From Paracoccaceae bacterium (GTDB lineage Bacteria; Pseudomonadota; Alphaproteobacteria; Rhodobacterales; Rhodobacteraceae): 12,238 nucleotides of DNA. Positions within the stretch are counted from its first letter, which is position 1. Every line of letters starts with the position of its first letter. Below, piece after piece: positions 8,541 to 12,238 of the stretch. The translations under genes and the position numbers were made by a program. Location of the stretch: assembly GCA_902525995.1 (NCBI GenBank), contig CABZJG010000034.1, positions 1 to 12,238 of the forward strand, written 5' to 3'. The notes beneath the pieces were generated by a model. It made no database searches and was not told where the DNA came from. It saw nothing but the letters and a program-made list of their open reading frames with translations.

Positions 8541-10166
8541 TTAAGAAGCTGTCTCAGCTTCGGTTTCACCCTCCTCTTCGGCGGTATCCTCGGCATCTTC
8601 AACCAAATCGTCTGGATCAACCCAGCCGAGCGTAATCCGGGCTGTCATGACAAAGTCCTGTGCTTCTTGCAGACTCACATCAAAGGGTTCCAGCAAACCA
8701 TCGTCTTTCACACGTTCGCCATCAACAGTTGTCCAGCCGCCGGCCAGTTCCCAATCTGCGCAGGTGGCAAAATCATCAAGCGTCTTGATGCCATCTTCTG
8801 CCAAAACCTGAACCATCTGCGGTGTCAGACCTTCAAAATTAATCAGGCTATCTTCGGCGCCCAACTCGCGAGCCCGTTCAAGTGCCTTGCGGGACTGTTC
8901 TTCAAGATGTTCGCGGGCACGGGTTTGCAGCTCTTCTGCTGTACCTTCATCGACGCCATCAATGACCAACAGTTCTTCAAGCTCGACATAGGCAACCTCT
9001 TCAAGGTTGGTAAAGCCTTCGGAAACAAGCAACTGCGCAAAGAATTCATCCAGATCAAGGGTTTCCATAAAGAGCTGCGTGCGCTCTTCAAACTCTTTTT
9101 GCCGGCGGGCGCTTTCTTCGGCTTCGGTCATGATATCGATATCTAGACCGGTGAGCTGACTGGCCAGACGCACGTTTTGACCGCGCCGACCAATGGCCAA
9201 GCTCAGCTGTTCTTCGGGCACAACCACTTCGATGCGCTCGGCTTCTTCATCCAGAACAACTTTGCTAACTTCCGCCGGTTGCAGGGCATTGACCAAGAAT
9301 GTGGGCTGGTTTTCGTTCCAAGGAATAATATCAATCTTTTCGCCCTGCAGCTCATTGACAACAGCCTGCACTCTGCTGCCGCGCATCCCAACGCAGGCGC
9401 CAACTGGGTCAATCGAATGATCATTGGTAATCACGGCAATTTTAGCGCGCGATCCGGGATCGCGGGCAACCGATTTAATTTCGATTACACCTTCGTAAAT
9501 TTCCGGCACTTCCATTTTAAACAGCTCGGCCATGAACTGCGGATCGGTACGGCTAAGGAAAATCTGCGGCCCTCTGGTTTCACGCCGAACTTCTTTGATA
9601 TAGCAGCGGATACGATCATTTGGCCGGTAACTTTCACGGCCAATTTTTTCATTGCGCCGCAGAATCGCTTCGCCGCGACCCACATCGACAATCACATTGC
9701 CATATTCTTCGCGTTTGACCTGACCGTTGATAATCGTACCTGCACGATCCTTAAACTCTTCGTACTGGCGATCCCGCTCGGCTTCGCGAACTTTTTGTAA
9801 AATCACCTGTTTGGCAGACTGCGCCGCAATACGGCCCATATCAACGGGTGGAATTTCTTCGATAAACTGATCGCCAACAGCCGGATCTTCAAGATATTGC
9901 CGCGCTTGCTCAACTGTCATTTTGGCCTGATAGTTTTCCAATTCTTCGTCTTCGACCACGGTGCGCACCCGGGTAAATGCCGCCCTGCCGGTTTTCCGAT
10001 CAATTGCGACCCGAATGTCCATTTCTGCGCCGTAGCGGGATTTTGCAGCCCGAGCGAGGCTTTCTTCCATGGCTTCGACGACCAAAGCCGGATCGATCAT
10101 TTTTTCGCGGGCGACGGCCTCGGCCGTTTGCAAAAGCTCAAGTTGGTTTGCAGAGGTGATTGCCAT
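8541..10166 (-). CDS. nusA: Transcription termination/antitermination factor NusA
   Basis: NusA binds RNA polymerase and nascent RNA, and controls pausing, intrinsic and Rho-dependent termination and antitermination. The 541-aa protein shows the N-terminal polymerase-binding domain (about 1-130), an S1 domain (about 138-206, with GQVKREEYGNVIVDVGRGEA), KH1 (about 230-290, GACVGMRGSRVQ at 256-267) and KH2 (LAIGRRGQNVRLA at 323-335). Helix-hairpin-helix type acidic repeats cover roughly 365-515, and the tail is strongly acidic, rich in Asp and Glu. The longer C-terminus resembles the E. coli type more than the short Gram-positive type. The start is 2 nt after the rimP stop, with an excellent Shine-Dalgarno made by the last rimP codons. 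NusA is a candidate regulator of the attenuator in front of this operon. Confidence 0.98.
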   Translation of the reverse strand: MAITSANQLELLQTAEAVAREKMIDPALVVEAMEESLARAAKSRYGAEMDIRVAIDRKTGRAAFTRVRTVVEDEELENYQAKMTVEQARQYLEDPAVGDQFIEEIPPVDMGRIAAQSAKQVILQKVREAERDRQYEEFKDRAGTIINGQVKREEYGNVIVDVGRGEAILRRNEKIGRESYRPNDRIRCYIKEVRRETRGPQIFLSRTDPQFMAELFKMEVPEIYEGVIEIKSVARDPGSRAKIAVITNDHSIDPVGACVGMRGSRVQAVVNELQGEKIDIIPWNENQPTFLVNALQPAEVSKVVLDEEAERIEVVVPEEQLSLAIGRRGQNVRLASQLTGLDIDIMTEAEESARRQKEFEERTQLFMETLDLDEFFAQLLVSEGFTNLEEVAYVELEELLVIDGVDEGTAEELQTRAREHLEEQSRKALERARELGAEDSLINFEGLTPQMVQVLAEDGIKTLDDFATCADWELAGGWTTVDGERVKDDGLLEPFDVSLQEAQDFVMTARITLGWVDPDDLVEDAEDTAEEEGETEAETAS

Positions 10167-10168
10167 TT

Positions 10169-10741
10169 TTACTCCTCCTCGGACCCTTCGGTCTCGATGT
10201 CATCAAAACGTTCTTCATTAAGCGCGCCCGCAGTTTTGCGTTGGCGCAGCATTTGGGTGATCAGTTCATCGGTTAAGATCAATTTGGCATCACTGAGCCA
10301 CTCAAAATTTAGACCGATCGTGCCGGCGTCAATATTGATCAAAACTTCTTGTCCTTCAGTGCCCGCCAAAACACCTTTAAAGCGGCGTTGGCCATCGATC
10401 AATTCGCTGGTCTCAAGGCGGGCCTCATAGCCTTCGAAAGTGTCAAAATCTGCCAGCCGGGTCAGCGGGCGATCAATTCCCGGGCTAGAAACTTCGAGTG
10501 TATAGGCTTCTATGATTGGATCCTCGACATCCAAAACAGCGCTAATCGCCGTGGAAATTTCTGCCAGATCTTCAACCTCGATCCCACCGCCGTTTTTATC
10601 AGCCATCACCTGCAGTGTGGTTTGACTGCCGCTCATTAAACGCACGCGCACCAACTCAAACCCCATATCCTCGATAACGGGGGTGATAATGTCCGCAAGA
10701 CGTCGGTCTAGGGCGGCTTTGGCGATCAAATCGTTTGTCAT
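10169..10741 (-). CDS. rimP: Ribosome maturation factor RimP
   Basis: RimP assists assembly of the 30S ribosomal subunit. I place the start at the ATG at 10741, giving 190 aa (MTNDLIAKAALDRRLADIIT). The family motif LEVSSPGIDRPLT sits at 82-94 and VIEDMGFELVRVRL at 22-35; the second, SH3-like domain covers about 98-165, and the tail is acidic (EGSEEE). An upstream in-frame ATG at 10810 would give 213 aa, but the extra residues run through the leader hairpins and terminator described here and are not RimP-like, so I reject it. Only a weak GGA precedes the chosen ATG. RimP heads the rimP-nusA-ylxR-infB operon, a widely conserved order. Confidence 0.96.
   Translation of the reverse strand: MTNDLIAKAALDRRLADIITPVIEDMGFELVRVRLMSGSQTTLQVMADKNGGGIEVEDLAEISTAISAVLDVEDPIIEAYTLEVSSPGIDRPLTRLADFDTFEGYEARLETSELIDGQRRFKGVLAGTEGQEVLINIDAGTIGLNFEWLSDAKLILTDELITQMLRQRKTAGALNEERFDDIETEGSEEE
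10172..10180 (-). promoter_or_regulatory. nusA ribosome binding site inside the rimP stop region
   Basis: GAGGAGGAG encodes the last three glutamates of RimP and also serves as the Shine-Dalgarno for nusA, 5 nt before its ATG. Ribosomes finishing rimP sit directly on the nusA initiation site, which favours coupled translation. Confidence 0.75.
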
Positions 10742-10753
10742 TCGTCCAAGTAC

Positions 10754-10776
10754 AAAAAAACGGGCCCGCGGCCCGT
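10754..10776 (-). terminator. Intrinsic terminator (attenuator) just before rimP
   Basis: Reading the minus strand, ACGGGCC (10776-10770), loop GCG and GGCCCGT (10766-10760) form a GC-rich 7-bp stem; the T of the last pair begins a run of seven T residues (10760-10754). This is the form of a Rho-independent terminator. It ends 12 nt before the rimP ATG and lies downstream of a candidate promoter, so it would stop transcripts before the operon unless read-through is permitted. It is not the terminator of the upstream lipoprotein gene, which has its own hairpin at 10936-10965. Confidence 0.75.
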
Positions 10777-10792
10777 CGATCTTTCCGGTGGA

Positions 10793-10810
10793 GCGTTGGT
10801 TGCCCAACAC
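10793..10810 (-). ncRNA. GNRA-capped stem-loop in the rimP leader RNA
   Basis: On the minus strand GTGTTGG (10810-10804) pairs with CCAACGC (10799-10793), closing a GCAA tetraloop. All seven positions pair, one as U-G. GNRA loops mark stable structured RNA. It sits between the candidate start point and the terminator, so leader RNA would carry two hairpins in about 65 nt. Confidence 0.6.
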
Positions 10811-10825
10811 GCCGCTGTTGCAAGC

Positions 10826-10854
10826 GATATAGGCGGATTATTGTGAGTCTGCAA
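10826..10854 (-). promoter_or_regulatory. Candidate promoter of the rimP-nusA-ylxR-infB operon
   Basis: Minus-strand TTGCAG (10854-10849) and TATATC (10831-10826) are separated by 17 nt, a reasonable sigma-70-type match; the TTG core of the -35 is what alphaproteobacterial promoters keep best. Transcription would start near 10819, leaving a leader of about 78 nt before rimP. A/T-rich DNA with short A and T runs (10873-10888) lies just upstream of the -35 and could act as an UP-like element. Confidence 0.45.
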
Positions 10855-10935
10855 GGGCTCATTTTCAACATGGTTTTTTGTGAAAAACAGCGCTGCCGCT
10901 CGAAACTTTAAATTTCAACCTTCGGTCCGCTTTAA

Positions 10936-10965
10936 ATCGCTCTGCTTTTTTTCAAGCAGAGCGAT
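10936..10965 (-). terminator. Perfect 12-bp inverted repeat after the DUF3833 gene
   Basis: ATCGCTCTGCTT (10936-10947) and AAGCAGAGCGAT (10954-10965) pair perfectly around a 6-nt loop. It lies about 35 nt past the lipoprotein stop. On the minus strand the stem is followed by TTAAA, a short U-containing tail, so it likely terminates the lipoprotein transcript before the rimP promoter. The plus-strand side has no U tract. Confidence 0.7.
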
Positions 10966-11000
10966 AAAAGCCAAACATGCAGGTGGCCGCGCGGAACCGG

Positions 11001-11528
11001 CTATTCTTTTTCGAAGTAAATCACCACTTCACCCAACGGAAACCCAAATTTGCTCATATAAGCACGATTTAAAACACGCGTATCGCTCAGCTGCCACATC
11101 CAGTCATCAAAGACCACGCGCATGGTTCCATCCGGCACTGGAAGGTCAATTTTATATCCCCAGTTAAACGTATCGCCGCGGGTTTCACCCAAAGCATCAA
11201 CAATGACCCCATCGGCAGTACCTGACCATGTGTTTGGCCCGGTTTTCGTGAGTTTCCAGATCCGTTGCTCTTTGCTGCCATCTGCGTAAGAAAAATCTTC
11301 AACCAATGTCAGCAAATTGCCATCAAATGTCCCCGTGATATCGACTTCAAACCGTCGTGAAACATTGCCCAAAATATCCTGAAATTGGCCATGGGCTTTG
11401 GTTTTCCCTACAAAAAACTGTTCCAAGCGAAACTCTCGATCTGACAGCTTGTCATCATCTAAGGATGGTTTACCGCTACAGCTGGCCAAAAACACCACTG
11501 CGGCGAGTGCAAGAAATACGTTTTTCAT
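11001..11528 (-). CDS. DUF3833-family lipoprotein
   Basis: The 175-aa product begins with a lipoprotein signal peptide, MKNVFLALAAVVFLASC, with the lipobox LASC and lipidation Cys17, so it should be anchored in a membrane and face the periplasm. The mature part has no further membrane span and looks beta-rich: LEQFFVGKTKAHGQFQDILG (35-54), RRFEVDITG (58-66), TLVEDFSYADG (74-84), VVFDDWMWQLSD (138-149) and KFGFPLGEVVIYFEK near the end. These resemble the DUF3833 family as I remember it; no molecular function is established to my knowledge. The start at 11528 is chosen because AAAGGAGC precedes it by 7 nt and it opens directly on the signal peptide; a longer frame to 11597 adds non-signal residues. 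The neighbour is a divergent NrtS-like membrane protein, and a hairpin follows the stop. Confidence 0.85.
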   Translation of the reverse strand: MKNVFLALAAVVFLASCSGKPSLDDDKLSDREFRLEQFFVGKTKAHGQFQDILGNVSRRFEVDITGTFDGNLLTLVEDFSYADGSKEQRIWKLTKTGPNTWSGTADGVIVDALGETRGDTFNWGYKIDLPVPDGTMRVVFDDWMWQLSDTRVLNRAYMSKFGFPLGEVVIYFEKE

Positions 11529-11668
11529 ATCAAAAGCTCCTTTGGACAAGAATATGGATCGCTTTTGGGGGGTTTCCAGTTCTGATTTTAACCCCATGAT
11601 CCATTCGGCTCGAAGAATAGATGGCGATAAATTTGCATTTTTAAGGTGTTTTTGTTATCTCGCGTCGT

Positions 11669-11673
11669 GGAGG
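11669..11673 (+). promoter_or_regulatory. Ribosome binding site of the NrtS-like gene
   Basis: GGAGG lies 6 nt before ATG 11680 and fixes that start over the in-frame upstream ATG at 11398, which would run back through the divergent lipoprotein gene. Confidence 0.85.
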
Positions 11674-11679
11674 ATACCC

Positions 11680-11955
11680 ATGGCTGACAAATATAGTGTC
11701 AAATTTTTAGATCTCGCTTTTACTGATGGAACTCCCAAAAAAGCCTTCTTGACCGCCTGTGTTGTCGGATCAATCCTGACACTAATCAACCATGGTGATA
11801 CTATTCTTAGCGGCCAATTTCCCCCTCTTTGGAAAGTGTTCCTCACTTATTGCGTGCCATTTTGTGTCACCACTTGGGGGTCATATTTAGGCAAGCGCAG
11901 CCGTATCTTGCAACAAAAGCAGATCGACGAACTCTATGGTAATGATCACGCGTAA
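11680..11955 (+). CDS. nrtS: NrtS-like small membrane protein (putative nitrate/nitrite transporter)
   Basis: A 91-aa protein with two predicted membrane helices, about 22-38 (AFLTACVVGSILTLIN) and 52-71 (KVFLTYCVPFCVTTWGSYLG), joined by a short loop holding NHGDTILSG. The helix-NHGD-loop-LTYxVPFCVTT pattern matches my memory of the NrtS family. NrtS1 and NrtS2 of the cyanobacterium Synechococcus PCC 7002 act together in nitrate and nitrite transport; many other bacteria carry one short copy of unknown physiology. The N-terminus (MADKYSVKFLDLAF) and the charged tail (GKRSRILQQKQIDELYG) are probably cytosolic. With only two helices it would have to oligomerise to form a pathway. No nitrate or nitrite reductase gene is in the window, so the substrate is inferred from family resemblance only. 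An alternative is an uncharacterised small inner-membrane protein. Confidence 0.65.
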   Translation: MADKYSVKFLDLAFTDGTPKKAFLTACVVGSILTLINHGDTILSGQFPPLWKVFLTYCVPFCVTTWGSYLGKRSRILQQKQIDELYGNDHA

Positions 11956-12009
11956 GGGCCTAGCCGACCCCAAAAGTCAGTTTCAAGTCCCCACAAAGCT
12001 CAATTCACA

Positions 12010-12238
12010 CTACTCGACAGCTTCAATCTCATCATCTTCGACAAAGCGTGAATAGACCCCTTCGGGCAAAGATATCGCGGCTGCCAGATCGCGAATTTGG
12101 GTGATTGAGAAACGGACTTTCTGCATCCGGTCACTAACCGGATCATATTGCTCCACGGTAATGCATTCGGCAAAACTATTGACAATCACATCTTCATGCA
12201 GGGGGTTTTGACCTTCGTCAACCAATGTCACAACAGTC
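12010..12238 (-). CDS. Unrecognised protein, C-terminal 75 residues (5' part beyond the window)
   Basis: The frame is open from the right edge to TAG at 12010-12012, with no usable ATG in frame, so the gene almost certainly starts outside the window. The visible end reads as a compact, soluble, acidic segment: DEGQNPLHEDVIVN, then FAECITVEQYDPVSDRM, KVRFSITQIRDLAAAISLPE, and a tail EDDEIEAVE. No membrane segment, metal motif or repeat is apparent. I do not recognise the family. The nrtS-like gene converges on it across 54 nt with no clear terminator hairpin. A GTG at 12231 could be a start but has no Shine-Dalgarno visible in the few remaining bases. Confidence 0.6.
   Translation of the reverse strand, partial: TVVTLVDEGQNPLHEDVIVNSFAECITVEQYDPVSDRMQKVRFSITQIRDLAAAISLPEGVYSRFVEDDEIEAVE

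Noticed and set aside
8526..10430. Long plus-strand frames of about 180-207 codons opposite nusA and rimP
   Set aside because: NusA and RimP are clear on the minus strand; the opposite frames are Phe/Asn-rich reverse translations of conserved codons with no Shine-Dalgarno sequences.
10742..10810. N-terminal extension of RimP to an upstream ATG
   Set aside because: It would translate through the leader hairpin and terminator, and the added residues are not RimP-like.
10742..11000. A tRNA gene upstream of rimP, as with metY in E. coli
   Set aside because: No cloverleaf, T-loop consensus or CCA end is visible on either strand; the structures here are hairpins of a leader and a terminator.
11633..11661. 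TTGCAT with TATCTC as a promoter of the NrtS-like gene
   Set aside because: The -10 match is poor and transcription would begin at or inside the ribosome binding site.
11398..11679. N-terminal extension of the NrtS-like protein
   Set aside because: GGAGG with 6-nt spacing marks ATG 11680; the extension is antisense to the lipoprotein gene and its signal peptide.
1..12238. Mobile element, phage, defence or CRISPR system
   Set aside because: No transposase, integrase, terminal repeats, regular repeat arrays or defence-type proteins were seen; almost every gene is a conserved core gene in a familiar order.

Overview
The window looks like chromosomal core DNA from an alphaproteobacterium, most likely a Roseobacter-type Rhodobacterales species of moderate G+C (roughly half by eye). 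The evidence is the gene content: SecA beside a secreted parvulin, argJ and mutT; a YlxR domain fused to an L7Ae-like domain between nusA and infB; and overall protein sequence character. I see no insertion sequence, prophage, CRISPR array, tRNA or rRNA. All recognisable core genes are intact except where the window edges cut them.

Left part (1-5336): secA fills the minus strand to 2686 and lacks only its last few codons. Divergently, a tight plus-strand cluster starts with a secreted parvulin-type peptidyl-prolyl isomerase (GTG start, strong ribosome binding site). argJ follows with a TGATG overlap and mutT with an ATGA overlap. The translocase motor and a periplasmic folding factor therefore share one 174-bp intergenic region, and the foldase is translationally coupled to an arginine-biosynthesis enzyme and a nucleotide-pool sanitiser.

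Middle part (5335-10854, minus strand): the rimP-nusA-ylxR-infB operon, which handles 30S maturation, transcription elongation/termination, an RNA-binding regulator and translation initiation. Junctions are 2 nt (rimP/nusA), 27 nt (nusA/ylxR) and an 11-nt overlap (ylxR/infB). The operon has a plausible sigma-70-type promoter. Its leader of about 78 nt contains a GNRA-capped hairpin and then a GC-rich hairpin with seven U residues, ending only 12 nt before the rimP ATG. This is a transcription attenuator by appearance and is the best lead in the window. A 12-bp hairpin without a U tract separates the convergent mutT and infB ends.

Right part (10936-12238): a DUF3833-type lipoprotein gene (minus) with a perfect 12-bp inverted repeat after its stop; divergently, a 91-aa two-helix membrane protein that resembles the NrtS nitrate/nitrite transporter family; and the C-terminal end of an unrecognised acidic protein entering from the right edge on the minus strand. 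No gene-free stretch exceeds about 300 bp.

I found no clearly new multi-gene system. Findings concern regulatory architecture and the two less characterised small proteins.
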